Assembly: GCF_036375055.1 (NCBI RefSeq)
Contig: NZ_DASUSQ010000064.1
Span: 1-64,000 of the forward strand
Direction of reading: 5' to 3'
Source of the DNA: Umezawaea sp036375055
GTDB taxonomy: Bacteria > Actinomycetota > Actinomycetes > Mycobacteriales > Pseudonocardiaceae
Length of the DNA: 64,000 bases
Positions 1 to 8,692 of the stretch are shown here, piece by piece. The translations under genes were made by a program, and so were the position numbers. Positions within the stretch are counted from its first letter, which is position 1; each line of letters opens with the position of its first letter. Under the pieces are notes generated by a model. That model had not been told where the DNA came from. It ran no database searches and saw nothing but the letters and a program-made list of their open reading frames with translations.

Positions 1-36
1 CCGGCGCCGGGTGCGGGCCCGTCGCGCGAGCAGCGG

Positions 37-1155
37 TCAGGGGGAGACGGCCTGGCCCTCGTTCTCGGCGACGCCGGGGTTGTTCGCGAAGTTGTCGCGC
101 CACTCGGCCCACTTGTAGCCGAGGCCCTTGTCGGTCACGTACGACGCGCCCCAGCCGGTGCTGTTGAACCGGTTGTCGACGGCCCGCATGTTGCGGCCGT
201 ACTTGTTGCCGAAGCCCGCTTCCAGGCCGAGATTGTAGCCGCCGCCCTCCAGCAGGTTGCCCTCCAGGGTGACGTTGTCGATGTCGCCGCCGTAGGTCTG
301 GATGAACATGGCGCCGGTGTCGTTCCCGGTGGAGCAGTCGATCCGGTTGTTGCGGAAGACCAGCCGGCGCTCGGGGTTCGAGCCGGTGGGGAAGTCGCGG
401 ACCGTGGCGCCGTCGTTGTGCGAGTCGCCGCCCGCGCGCAGCTTGGTCACGTAGTTGCCCTCGGCGACCGCGTCGAGCGTCTTGCCGGTGTTGAAGAAGC
501 AGATGCCGGAGCCCATGCCGTGCACGTAGTTGCGCTGGAGCGTGGCGACGCCGAGGAACGCGCACGACTTCGCGATCGTCGTGGCGGACAGCTTCGAGCC
601 GTCGATCTCGGAGTCGCGGATGGTGACGGGGCTGCCGGTGACCTGGCAGCTGTCCTCGCACGGCCCGTTGGTCGTGACGATGTGGGAGCCCTCGTTGAGC
701 TGGTTCGGTCGGACGCAGGACTTCTCGATCGTGATGTCGCCCGCGAACAGGGTCAGCGACGTCTCGATCCGGACGCCGGAGATGACCGCGCCCGCCGGGG
801 GAGCGTCACCGCCCTTGTAGAGCGGGAGGGAGTCGCACGAGAGCCCGTGGGCCGCGAGGCCGGTGTTGCCCGCCGTCAGCAGCCAGCCGGGGGTTCCGGC
901 GGGGGCGGGGGTCCCGGTGGCCGGTGGGGGCTGCACGGCCGGGGGCTTCACGAGCGAGGTCGGCTGGGGGGTGGTGGGGGGTGCGGCGGAGCTGGGACCC
1001 GGTTCGGAGCCGCTCGACGACGCGCTGGTTGATGTGCTGGTCGAGGGCGCGCCGGAATCGCCCGCGACCAGGCTGGGTCTGGCACCGTGCCCCGGCGAGC
1101 ACGCCGCCAGGACCACCGCACCTCCGGACAACAGCACGGCAAGTCTCTTCTTCAC
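37..1155 (-). CDS. Right-handed parallel beta-helix lipoprotein
   Basis: Predicted exported lipoprotein of 372 aa. I place the start at the GTG at 1155, where GGAGGT lies about 8 nt upstream; the frame stays open 26 codons further but without a signal peptide there. Residues 1-19 are a lipoprotein signal with lipobox LAAC (Cys19). A Ser/Thr/Pro/Ala-rich linker of about 70 residues follows, then a beta-helix body with repeated short strands (VTIRDSEIDGS, NRIDCSTGNDTG, NVTLEGNLLEGG) typical of pectate-lyase-like folds. Four or more cysteines could form disulfides outside the cell. Such proteins often bind or cut polysaccharide, but no catalytic residue can be named here. It is divergent from the YVTN protein across a 676-bp gap. 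Confidence 0.8.
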   Translation of the reverse strand: MKKRLAVLLSGGAVVLAACSPGHGARPSLVAGDSGAPSTSTSTSASSSGSEPGPSSAAPPTTPQPTSLVKPPAVQPPPATGTPAPAGTPGWLLTAGNTGLAAHGLSCDSLPLYKGGDAPPAGAVISGVRIETSLTLFAGDITIEKSCVRPNQLNEGSHIVTTNGPCEDSCQVTGSPVTIRDSEIDGSKLSATTIAKSCAFLGVATLQRNYVHGMGSGICFFNTGKTLDAVAEGNYVTKLRAGGDSHNDGATVRDFPTGSNPERRLVFRNNRIDCSTGNDTGAMFIQTYGGDIDNVTLEGNLLEGGGYNLGLEAGFGNKYGRNMRAVDNRFNSTGWGASYVTDKGLGYKWAEWRDNFANNPGVAENEGQAVSP

Positions 1156-1831
1156 TGCTCTGGACCTCCAGGCGCGTTCCCGTCGGAGTAGTTCGTGGAG
1201 CGCGCTCACGTGTATTCCGGCGACCCGCTGCAATGCCTCGCGGAACTCGGGACGTCCGCGTACACGGGTCGTTCACCGGGCCACACACTGCACGCAGGGC
1301 AGGCGCCCGTCAAGCCGTGACCACCCGGTTTCCGTTGTGGGACAACGTCATGATCGTGTTCGCGCGGGTGTGAATCCCGAGGTGGGCAGCCATATCACGG
1401 AACAATCAAGGCCGGTGCGGGATTGTGGCGCGACTTCGGATTCGGAAGATCGGTGCCCGATGAATCCCGGTAGGCGGGAACACTGCGTGAACAGCGGTTT
1501 CACGGCGAGTGGCAATTCCACGTGACGACAAAGCGCACCGACGCCGATTCGAGGTGGGGTGATGACCGTCGGGACCGTCGATTCCGCCCCGGTGCCCGCC
1601 GATCCGCTCCCGCTGTTCCCGCGCCGTTCTCCCCGGTGATCGGCCGCCGTTCCCGAGCGGTCGCGGAGTTCGTACACGATCGGCGCGGACAAGGTCGGGT
1701 CGCCACGCAGCGTGACGAGATCGGCGGTCCCGGTCGGCCGGGAGGTGGACGACGGCCGGACGGGCTAACGCCGCTCCGCCCGCGCGCGATGTCCGCTCTG
1801 GGTCGGGTTCTCGCGCCAGGAGGCAGCACAC
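1156..1831. other. Divergent intergenic region, no gene supported
   Basis: These 676 bp separate two divergently transcribed exported-protein genes. Several open frames cross it on both strands, but none has a start with a ribosome site or a protein-like composition. Around 1340-1520 the GC content falls below that of the flanks, as expected for promoters. A perfect inverted repeat CGTTGT-GGG-ACAACG lies at 1333-1347 and could be an operator. I recognise nothing else. Confidence 0.5.
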
Positions 1832-3151
1832 ATGCAGCTACTCGATCGACTTCGTCCACAGTCGACGGTCGTCGGCGTCGCCGCGCTCGCCGCGGCGCTG
1901 CTCGTCGCACCCGTCACGGCGTCCGCCGCGCCCGCGGGCCGGGTGCTCGGCTACGTCGCCAACAACGGCGGCGGCGTGTCCGTCATCGACACGGCCACCA
2001 ACGAGGTGACCACGACGGTCGCCGACGGCGGCGGTGGTTCGCCCTACACGGTCGACGTCGCGTTCGACGGCACGCGCGGGTACGTGACCAACGTCCGGGA
2101 CAACACCCTGACGGTCGTCGACGCGCCGACCAACACCGTCGACGCGACCGTCGCGGTCGGGGCGCACCCCGCGGGCGTCGCGGTCTCACCGGACGGCGGC
2201 CACGTCTACGTCACCAACTACGGCGACGGCACCGTCTCGGTCGTGGACGTCGCGACGCTCACCGTCGCCGCCACCATCGCGGTGGGCCCCAACCCCGACG
2301 GCGTCACCTTCACGCCCAACGGCAGGACCGCCTACGTGGCGCACGACGTCGCCGGGCCGGGCACCGTGTCCGTCATCGACACCGCCACGAACACCGTCGT
2401 CGCGAGCATCGCCACGGGCAGCACCCCGACGGCCGTGGACGTCACGCCCGACGGCACCCGGCTGGTCGTCGTCAACAAGGCGTCCGACAACGTCGCCGTC
2501 GTCGACACGGCGACCAACGCGGTGCTGGGCACCGTCGCCGTCGGCTTCACCCCGCACGGCGTGTCCATCACGCCGGACGGCGCGCGGGCCTACGTGACCA
2601 ACAGCGAGTTCGACACGGTGTCCGTTGTGGACGTCGCGGCGCGCGTGCTCGTCGGCTCGGTGCCGGTGGGCGACCGGCCGATCGGCGTATCGCTCACCCC
2701 CGACGGCACCAGGGCCTACGTGACCAACAACGGCAGCGGCACGGTGTCGGTGATCGACACCGCGACCCTCGCCGTCACCGCCACGATCCCCGTCGGCGCT
2801 CGGCCGGTGGGCGTCGACGTCCACCGCGTGCCGCCCGCGGGCAGCACGCTCAGGGCGGGCTCGGCCACGCTGACGCTCCGGATCCTCGGCTTCACCGTGC
2901 GCAGCCTCGACGCGAAGCTCACCCAGACCCGCACCGGTGCCCCGGTGGCGGGCCGCAAGATCGTGTTCCGCACCGTCGGCGGCCTGCTGCTGTGCGGCGC
3001 CACCACCGATTCGACGGGCGTGGCGAAGTGCGACGCCTCGGTGTACCCGCTGGTCGGGGTCGGTGTGCTGCTCCAGGGCTACACGGCGAGCTTCGCCGGT
3101 GACGACGAGCTGGCGACGGCGGCCTCGCACGGCGCCATCACGCTGCTCTAG
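1832..3151 (+). CDS. Secreted YVTN-family beta-propeller protein
   Basis: Exported protein of 439 aa. The start is the ATG at 1832 with GGAGG about 9 nt upstream, followed by a signal peptide ending near ASAAPAG (residue 33). Seven repeats of about 42 residues follow, each with a YVTN-like strand and a VSVIDTATNTV-like strand; the fifth begins VVVNK. Seven repeats fit a complete seven-bladed propeller. The last 100 residues (from about 335) are an Ig-like domain with two cysteines in LLCGATTDSTGVAKCD. YVTN propellers are cell-surface binding or scaffold proteins; no enzyme function can be assigned. The gene precedes UDP-glucose dehydrogenase on the same strand with a gap of about 150 bp. Confidence 0.88.
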   Translation: MQLLDRLRPQSTVVGVAALAAALLVAPVTASAAPAGRVLGYVANNGGGVSVIDTATNEVTTTVADGGGGSPYTVDVAFDGTRGYVTNVRDNTLTVVDAPTNTVDATVAVGAHPAGVAVSPDGGHVYVTNYGDGTVSVVDVATLTVAATIAVGPNPDGVTFTPNGRTAYVAHDVAGPGTVSVIDTATNTVVASIATGSTPTAVDVTPDGTRLVVVNKASDNVAVVDTATNAVLGTVAVGFTPHGVSITPDGARAYVTNSEFDTVSVVDVAARVLVGSVPVGDRPIGVSLTPDGTRAYVTNNGSGTVSVIDTATLAVTATIPVGARPVGVDVHRVPPAGSTLRAGSATLTLRILGFTVRSLDAKLTQTRTGAPVAGRKIVFRTVGGLLLCGATTDSTGVAKCDASVYPLVGVGVLLQGYTASFAGDDELATAASHGAITLL

Positions 3152-3300
3152 CGGGCTGGTCGCCCCGGTCCCGGCCGGGGCGACGAAGTTCACCGTCCGA
3201 CCGCGTAACGGTTTCCCCGTGGTCGGACGACAAGGAGGTGTCGGCTCGATACGCGGCGGCGGTCGGCGCGCCCGGCCATCGGACAGGGGAGTGTCGCAAG

Positions 3301-4614
3301 GTGTTCATCCGACGGATCGCAGTGATCGGGACGGGCTACGTCGGTCTCACCACGGGCGCCTGCCTGGCTTCCCTCGGTCACCGCGTGGTGTGCGCCGACG
3401 TGGACGTGGAGAAGGTCGAGCGGCTCACGCGCGGCGAGGTCGACATCCTCGAACCCGGACTGCCCGAGCTGGTCGCCGAGGGCATCGCGTCGGGCCGCCT
3501 GTCGTTCGTGGTGGGCGCGTCCACCGCGGTGGTGGCGCACGACGGCGGTGCGGAGGTCGTGTTCCTCTGCGTCCCCACGCCGATGGGCGTCGGCGGGCTG
3601 GCCGACCTGAAGGCCGTCGAGTCCGTCGTGGACGAATGCCGCTCGCTGTTCGCCGAGGGCTGCGTCATCGTGAACAAGTCCACCGTGCCGGTCGGCACGA
3701 CGGTCCTCACCTCGGAGCTGTTGGGACGTCCGGACATCTCGGTCGTCTCGAACCCGGAGTTCCTCCGCGAGGGCTCCGCCGTCAAGGACTTCCTGAACCC
3801 CGACCGGATCGTGGTCGGCTGCGACGACCAGGACGCGGCCGAGCGGGTCGCCGCGCTGTACTCCCGGCTCGGAGCGCCGACGGTGCTCACCGACGCGGCG
3901 AGCGCCGAGATGGTCAAGTACGCGGCGAACTGCTTCCTCGCGATGAAGCTGTCCTACGTCAACGCGGTCGCCGAGCTGTGCGAGCGCCTGGGTGCCAACA
4001 TCTCCGACGTGACCGAGGGCATGGGCTACGACCGCCGCATCGGCCAGTCGTTCCTGTCGCCCGGTCCCGGCTGGGGCGGTTCCTGCCTGCCGAAGGACAC
4101 CCACGCGATGCTCCAGGTGGCGGACGCGGCCGACTTCGAGTTCCGGCTGCTGCGCGCCACGATCGACACCAACGACCGGCAGCGCCAGCGCATGGTGGAC
4201 AAGATCCGGCTCGCCGTCACGGGCAAGCGCACGGGATCGCTGTCGCACGTGCGGATCGGCGTGCTGGGCCTGACGTTCAAGGCGGGCACGGACGACCTGC
4301 GCGACTCGCCTGCCCTCGCGGTGGCCGCGCTGCTCAAGCAGGCGGGCGCCGAACTGGTCGGCTACGACCCGGCGATGGGCGCAGGCTCCTCGGTCGCGGT
4401 GGGCATGGACGTCGTGGACGACCCGTACCTGGCGGCCAAGGACGTCGAGGCGCTGGTCGTGCTCACCGAGTGGCCGGAGTTCCGCACGCTCGACTGGGCG
4501 AGGGTCGCCGGGCTGGTGCGCAAGCCGGTCGTCGTCGACACCCGCAACCTGCTCGACCCGGACGTGCTCAGCCGGGCGGGCCTGAAGTGGACCGGACTGG
4601 GCGGTCACCGCTAG
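3301..4614 (+). CDS. ugd: UDP-glucose 6-dehydrogenase
   Basis: Oxidises UDP-glucose to UDP-glucuronate with two NAD+, supplying uronic acids for cell-surface polymers or glycosylation. The protein has 437 aa from the GTG at 3301 (GGGGAG about 9 nt upstream). This start places the Rossmann motif GTGYVG at residues 10-15, as usual in the family. The NAD domain, the central helix (MVKYAANCFLAMKLSYVNAV) and the catalytic segment GWGGSCLPKD with Cys262 are all intact. The C-terminal UDP-binding domain carries GLTFKAGTDDLRDSP. Length and motifs are normal for a bacterial enzyme. The gene stands alone and ends at a strong hairpin shared with the convergent MFS gene. Confidence 0.95.
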   Translation: MFIRRIAVIGTGYVGLTTGACLASLGHRVVCADVDVEKVERLTRGEVDILEPGLPELVAEGIASGRLSFVVGASTAVVAHDGGAEVVFLCVPTPMGVGGLADLKAVESVVDECRSLFAEGCVIVNKSTVPVGTTVLTSELLGRPDISVVSNPEFLREGSAVKDFLNPDRIVVGCDDQDAAERVAALYSRLGAPTVLTDAASAEMVKYAANCFLAMKLSYVNAVAELCERLGANISDVTEGMGYDRRIGQSFLSPGPGWGGSCLPKDTHAMLQVADAADFEFRLLRATIDTNDRQRQRMVDKIRLAVTGKRTGSLSHVRIGVLGLTFKAGTDDLRDSPALAVAALLKQAGAELVGYDPAMGAGSSVAVGMDVVDDPYLAAKDVEALVVLTEWPEFRTLDWARVAGLVRKPVVVDTRNLLDPDVLSRAGLKWTGLGGHR

Positions 4615-4709
4615 GTCCCACCGAACTCGGAGGGGTTCGCGCCGCGGCAGGGGTGGCGTGAGTCCCACCGATATCCGGAGGGGGTTTTCGTCGCGGCAGG
4701 GGCGACGGA
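4615..4709. repeat. Imperfect tandem duplication of about 47 bp
   Basis: Two copies, 4615-4661 and 4662-4709, share the order GTCCCACCGA, CGGAGGGG, GCGGCAGGGG with scattered changes. The copies lie between the convergent ugd and MFS genes; the second contains most of the terminator hairpin, so the duplication may represent a doubled terminator. Confidence 0.7.
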
Positions 4710-4719
4710 AACCCCCTCC
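4677..4719. terminator. Bidirectional hairpin between ugd and MFS genes
   Basis: An 18-bp stem with one G-T pair (4677-4694 with 4702-4719) around a 7-nt loop. The left arm ends in a T-rich run and the right arm in C5TCC. It sits between two convergent genes and so could stop transcription from both sides. Confidence 0.75.
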
Positions 4720-4758
4720 GACCCCTTGAGGCCCTCCCGCGACGACGCGGACCCGGTG

Positions 4759-5940
4759 TCAGTCCGCGCGGGGGCGGACCGCCAGCAGCAGCGCGAGGCC
4801 GAGCACGGACATCACCAGGCTCATGCCGTAGGCCGTGCGGTAGGTCAGCACCTGCGCGAGGGCGAGCAGCGGGCCCGCGAGCATGGTGGCGACCGTGGCC
4901 GAGTTGGTGAACATCGTCGTGGCGTGGCCGGGCCGCTCCGGCGACAGGCTCTGGAAGTACGAGATGCCGATGCCCATCACCGCCGAGATGACGACGGCGC
5001 TGAGCACCTGGGCCGCGGCGACGTGCCACGTGCTGCCGGTCAGCAGCATCGCGGCGTGGTAGCCCACGCCGACGACGGCGCCGGCGAGCACCAGCGTGCG
5101 CTGGTCCACCCGCGTGGCCAGGACGCCGAAGCCGATCATCAGCGGGATCTCCAGCGCGGCGCACAGGCCCATGATCAGGCCGACGTCGGTCGTCGTGCCG
5201 CCCAGCTGCTCGGTGACGAACAGCGGCAGCGTGACCACGCCGAGGGAGATCGCGCCCTGGAGGAGCACGAAGGCGAGCACGGGCAGGGCGAAGCGCGGCG
5301 GCGGGCCGGGCACGACCGGCTCGGCGTCCTCCTCGACCGGCGGCGCCGCGGCGACCTCCGGCAGGCGGAGGGCGAGCAGCGCGACCACGGCGAACACCAG
5401 CCCGGTCGCGGCGAACAGGCCGGTGAACCCGGTCCGCGCGACGAGCAGCGCGGCCAGCGGCGGACCCGCGACCCAGGCCAGCGAGATCAGCGTGCGCAGG
5501 CCGGTGATGATCAGCGGTGCCCTGGTCGAGCCGCCGCGCTCCAGCACCTGGCGGGCGTAGGCGAACATCTGCGGCAGCAGCGACGACGCCACGGCCACCA
5601 GAGTCGCCGACACCGCCAGCAGCACCCAGTAGTTCCGCAGCACCGCGAACAGGCCGTACCCGACCGCACCCGTGACCGCGCCGACGATCAGCAGGGTGCG
5701 GCGCACCGCCCGAGCGTCGGACAGGCGGCCGAGCAGCGTGCTGGCCACCAGCGACGCCAGCGGCGTGACCAGCAGGAACGTGCCGAGCGCGAGCGGGCTC
5801 GCGCCGACCTCCTGGCTGAGGAACACCGACATGAAGGGGAACGCGAGCGCGGCGCCCAGACCGACGGCCGCGCTGACGAGGGACAGGGGGACGAGCGACC
5901 GCACCCGGAAGGGCGCGGGACGCTCGGTCGTGACAGCCAC
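4759..5940 (-). CDS. MFS transporter, sugar-efflux (SetA/SetB) type
   Basis: Twelve-helix major facilitator of 393 aa in the cytoplasmic membrane. The GTG at 5940 has GGAGG 8 nt upstream. The first helix (LVPLSLVSAAVGLGAALAF) starts near residue 15 and the loop 2-3 signature GRLSDARAVRR is present. A charged central loop with VEEDAEPV separates the two halves. The pattern best resembles SetA/SetB-type sugar or sugar-analogue efflux proteins, exchanging substrate for protons. The substrate cannot be read from sequence, and drug efflux remains possible. It is divergent from the protein kinase gene. Confidence 0.8.
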   Translation of the reverse strand: MAVTTERPAPFRVRSLVPLSLVSAAVGLGAALAFPFMSVFLSQEVGASPLALGTFLLVTPLASLVASTLLGRLSDARAVRRTLLIVGAVTGAVGYGLFAVLRNYWVLLAVSATLVAVASSLLPQMFAYARQVLERGGSTRAPLIITGLRTLISLAWVAGPPLAALLVARTGFTGLFAATGLVFAVVALLALRLPEVAAAPPVEEDAEPVVPGPPPRFALPVLAFVLLQGAISLGVVTLPLFVTEQLGGTTTDVGLIMGLCAALEIPLMIGFGVLATRVDQRTLVLAGAVVGVGYHAAMLLTGSTWHVAAAQVLSAVVISAVMGIGISYFQSLSPERPGHATTMFTNSATVATMLAGPLLALAQVLTYRTAYGMSLVMSVLGLALLLAVRPRAD

Positions 5941-5969
5941 CCGTCCATCCTCCCAACCCTCACGGCCCT

Positions 5970-5988
5970 GGTGAAATCGATTTAGCCC
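5970..5988. promoter_or_regulatory. Palindromic site between MFS and kinase genes
   Basis: A perfect 10-bp palindrome AAATCGATTT at 5974-5983 is flanked by partly complementary CTGG and CCAG. It is AT-rich against its surroundings and lies about 35 bp in front of the MFS start. It is a candidate operator only. Confidence 0.35.
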
Positions 5989-6170
5989 AGGACGTGAGCC
6001 ATCTCTCGCACTTGATCACTATAACTTCAGTGTTGACCGAAATAAGTGCTCACAGCCGTGGTCACGTGCGTGAACGGTCACCGAACGATCGCGGAAAGTC
6101 GCAGGTCACCACGAACAGGTGGTCGATCCCTCTACTCTGGAAGGGCCGACGGCATGAGGAGGAAGTACAG

Positions 6171-7796
6171 GTGCAGCCACTGCCCGTGGACGGGCCGCAG
6201 CGCATCGGTGACTACGTGCTGCTCAGAGGGTTGGGCAAGGGCGCGATGGGGGCCGTGTACCTCGGTCGCTCGCGCGGCGGGCGTCCGGTCGCGGTGAAGG
6301 TGGCCCGCGCCGAACTCGCCGAGAGCCCGGCCTTCCGCGAGCGCTTCCGCCGCGAGGTGGACATGGCGCGGTCGGTCGGCGGCTTCTGGACCGCCGCCGT
6401 CGTGGACGCCGACCCGGACGCCGACCGCCCGTGGATGGCCACGGAGTACGTGGTCGGACCGAACCTCCAGCAGGCCGTCGAGACGCACGGGCCGCTGCCC
6501 GAGCAGTCGGTGCGCAGGCTGGCCGCCGGACTGGCCGAGGCGCTGGTCGCGATCCACGGCGCAGGCCTGGTGCACCGCGACCTCAAGCCGTCCAACGTGC
6601 TGCTCGCCTCCGACGGTCCCCGTGTGATCGACTTCGGCATCGCGCGGGCGCTGGAGCACTCCGCCCTGACCGAGGCGGGCGTCGTGTTCGGCACCCCCGG
6701 CTTCCTGTCGCCCGAACAGGTCACCGGCACCCGGATCGGTCCGCAGAGCGACGTGTTCGCGCTCGGCGCCGTGCTGGTCTACGCCGCGACCGGCCGAGGC
6801 CCGTTCGGCGACGGCTCCACGGCCTCGCTGGTCTACCGCGTGGTGCACCAGGAACCCGACCTGGCGCACGTGCCGCCCGCGCTCGTGCCGCTGATCGTGC
6901 CCTGCCTCGTCCGCGACCCGGACCACCGCCCGACCCCGGCCAGGCTGCTCGCCACGATCGACGTGCCGCACCTGGACGACACGTGGCTGCCCGCGCCCGT
7001 GCGGACGCTCGTGGAGCAGCGGCACACCGAGCTGAGCGCCCTGCCCGTGCCGAACGGCGCACCGCCGCCGAGCGGCAAGCCCGCGACGCGGATGATGGCC
7101 GAGGCCGCGCCGGTGATCGCGGGCGCCGCCGCCAAGCAGGTGCAGCGGGCCGTGCAGGCGGTCGTGGACAAGGCCAAGGCCATCGAGGCGAAGGCCGTGG
7201 TGGCCAAGGCGATGGAGCCCAGGGCCGTCGACCGGGCGCCGAAGGTCGAGAAGAAGGCCAAGCCCGCGCCGGTCGCGCAGCCGAAGAAGCCCGTCGGCGT
7301 CCGGTTCAAGGAGTCGCGGACGTCGGACATCGGGTGGGGGCTGGTGACCGGGTTCATCACCCTGGTCGCGCTCGCCTTCCAGGGGTCCGGCCAGGTGCAG
7401 CAGGACGTCCAGTACGTCGCGCTGATCACCGCGCTGGTGTTCTCGCTGTGGTCGATCAGGATGCTCGTCGGCGCGCTGCGCCCGCGCCTCGGCCTGGAGG
7501 TGGGGCCGGACGGGCTCACCGTGTCGAGCGGCAGCCAGGAGCGGAAGCTGCCCTGGTACGCGATCTCCAGGGTCAAGGTCGTGTACCGGCGCGGCAAGCC
7601 GTGGCTGGTCGTGTGGCTCGTCAGCGCGGCGGCTGAACCGGCGACGGTGGGGCACGGGACGTTCAAGCCGTACAAGGGCGGCTACCGCGCCTACCCGATC
7701 TCCCACGAGAAGGCCAAGACGAGGCAGGGGCAGGACGTGGGCGAGCTGCGCTCCGCGCTGGCCTGGTACGCGGCGTCGTCGTTCGACCCCCGCTAG
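6171..7796 (+). CDS. Membrane-associated Ser/Thr protein kinase
   Basis: Hanks-type kinase of 541 aa. The GTG at 6171, with AGGAGG 8 nt upstream, fits the family better than the frame's earlier ATG at 5994. Kinase domain: glycine loop GKGAMG (22-27), ATP lysine 43 in VAVK, catalytic HRDLKPSN (Asp137), DFG 154-156, then SPEQ. After the kinase domain comes an Ala/Lys-rich linker with several KAVxAKA repeats (about 300-380). Two hydrophobic segments follow (about 385-405 and 410-432), then a PH-like C-terminal domain of about 100 residues. The topology leaves kinase and PH-like domain on the same side of the membrane, unlike PknB-type kinases with an external sensor. No substrate gene is adjacent. 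Confidence 0.9.
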   Translation: MQPLPVDGPQRIGDYVLLRGLGKGAMGAVYLGRSRGGRPVAVKVARAELAESPAFRERFRREVDMARSVGGFWTAAVVDADPDADRPWMATEYVVGPNLQQAVETHGPLPEQSVRRLAAGLAEALVAIHGAGLVHRDLKPSNVLLASDGPRVIDFGIARALEHSALTEAGVVFGTPGFLSPEQVTGTRIGPQSDVFALGAVLVYAATGRGPFGDGSTASLVYRVVHQEPDLAHVPPALVPLIVPCLVRDPDHRPTPARLLATIDVPHLDDTWLPAPVRTLVEQRHTELSALPVPNGAPPPSGKPATRMMAEAAPVIAGAAAKQVQRAVQAVVDKAKAIEAKAVVAKAMEPRAVDRAPKVEKKAKPAPVAQPKKPVGVRFKESRTSDIGWGLVTGFITLVALAFQGSGQVQQDVQYVALITALVFSLWSIRMLVGALRPRLGLEVGPDGLTVSSGSQERKLPWYAISRVKVVYRRGKPWLVVWLVSAAAEPATVGHGTFKPYKGGYRAYPISHEKAKTRQGQDVGELRSALAWYAASSFDPR

Positions 7797-7798
7797 AG

Positions 7799-7815
7799 CC
7801 GGGCCCGCTGCCCGG
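7799..7815. terminator. Short hairpin between convergent genes
   Basis: Stem CCGGGC/GCCCGG around a 5-nt loop, just after the kinase stop codon and 12 bp before the end of the convergent enoyl-CoA hydratase gene. There is no T run. Confidence 0.45.
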
Positions 7816-7826
7816 TCCTGCCCGGT

Positions 7827-8600
7827 TCAGCGGCCGGTGAAGGTGGCCTTGCCCGGACCGTCGGCGAGGAACGAGCGGACCGCGTTCGGCAGGTCCTCGG
7901 TGGCGAAGAGGGCGGCGGCGATCGTGGTGACGTGGGCGTTCGCCTCGGGCACGCCGCCGTTCTCGAAGTGCGCCAGCACCTCCTTGGTCGCCGCGTGCGC
8001 CCGCGTCGGGCCCGCGGCGAGGGTCGCGGCGAACTGGCGGGCCGCGTCGTCGAAGCCGTCGTCGGCCAGGACGCGGTTGACCACGTTCCACCGCTCCAGC
8101 GTCGCCGCGTCGTAGCGCTCGCCGGTCATCACGAACTCCTTGGCGCGGCCCACGCCCGCGCGGGCCGCCAGGCGCTGGGTGCCGCCCATCGTGGGGGTGA
8201 GGCCGATGACCTTCTCGACCAGGCCGAACTTCGCGCGTGCGGCGGCGAGGATGATGTCGCACGCCACCGCGACCTCGAACGCCCAGGTCAGCGTGAGGCC
8301 GTGCGCGGCGAACACGGTCGGGAACGGCAGGGCGGCGATCCGGTCCGGCAGGTCGAGCATCCGGTCGAACAGCACCTTGGCCTCGGCGGGCCCGTTCTGC
8401 GCCGAGAACAGCGACACGTCGACGCCACCGCTCACGACCTTCCCCTCGGCGCGGACCAGCAGTGCGCGGGGTGCGTCGTCCTCGACCTCGGAGATCGCCG
8501 AGATGAGCTGTTCGTGCAGCTCGGCGGTGTAGAGGTTCAGCGGGGGAGCGTCGATGGTCAGGACGGCCACGCCTGCCGCGTCGCGTTCGAGTTTCACCAC
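7827..8600 (-). CDS. Enoyl-CoA hydratase/isomerase family protein
   Basis: Crotonase-fold protein of 257 aa. Two successive GTG codons (8600 and 8597) could start it. The oxyanion-hole segments are LVRAEGKVVSGGVDVSLF (about 49-66) and AAHGLTLTWAFEVAVACD. Most hydratases have a GGG-type turn and two catalytic glutamates at the second site; here only one is obvious, in WAFEVAVACD, so an isomerase or another crotonase reaction is possible. It is not in an operon with other beta-oxidation genes, and it is divergent from the fructose regulator with a 92-bp shared control region. Confidence 0.83.
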   Translation of the reverse strand: MVKLERDAAGVAVLTIDAPPLNLYTAELHEQLISAISEVEDDAPRALLVRAEGKVVSGGVDVSLFSAQNGPAEAKVLFDRMLDLPDRIAALPFPTVFAAHGLTLTWAFEVAVACDIILAAARAKFGLVEKVIGLTPTMGGTQRLAARAGVGRAKEFVMTGERYDAATLERWNVVNRVLADDGFDDAARQFAATLAAGPTRAHAATKEVLAHFENGGVPEANAHVTTIAAALFATEDLPNAVRSFLADGPGKATFTGR

Positions 8601-8628
8601 CTCGCCACCCTCTCACGGCAATAGGGTC

Positions 8629-8656
8629 TTGACACTGTCGCAACAACGGTCACAAT
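8629..8656 (+). promoter_or_regulatory. Sigma70-type promoter of the fructose locus
   Basis: TTGACA (8629-8634) and CACAAT (8651-8656) are separated by 16 bp, about 37 bp upstream of the DeoR-type regulator's start. The -35 is a perfect match and the -10 matches 4 of 6. Confidence 0.55.
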
Positions 8657-8692
8657 CGGTTCTCAACGGGCAGCAACCGGAGGGAACCGGGC

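Noticed and set aside
1348..1692. A 114-codon minus-strand frame in the first intergenic region
   Set aside because: No ribosome site, no recognisable domain and divergent promoters are expected here.
2186..3193. A 335-codon minus-strand frame over the YVTN gene
   Set aside because: Shadow of the repeat-coding gene; His/Arg/Asp-rich with no start signal.
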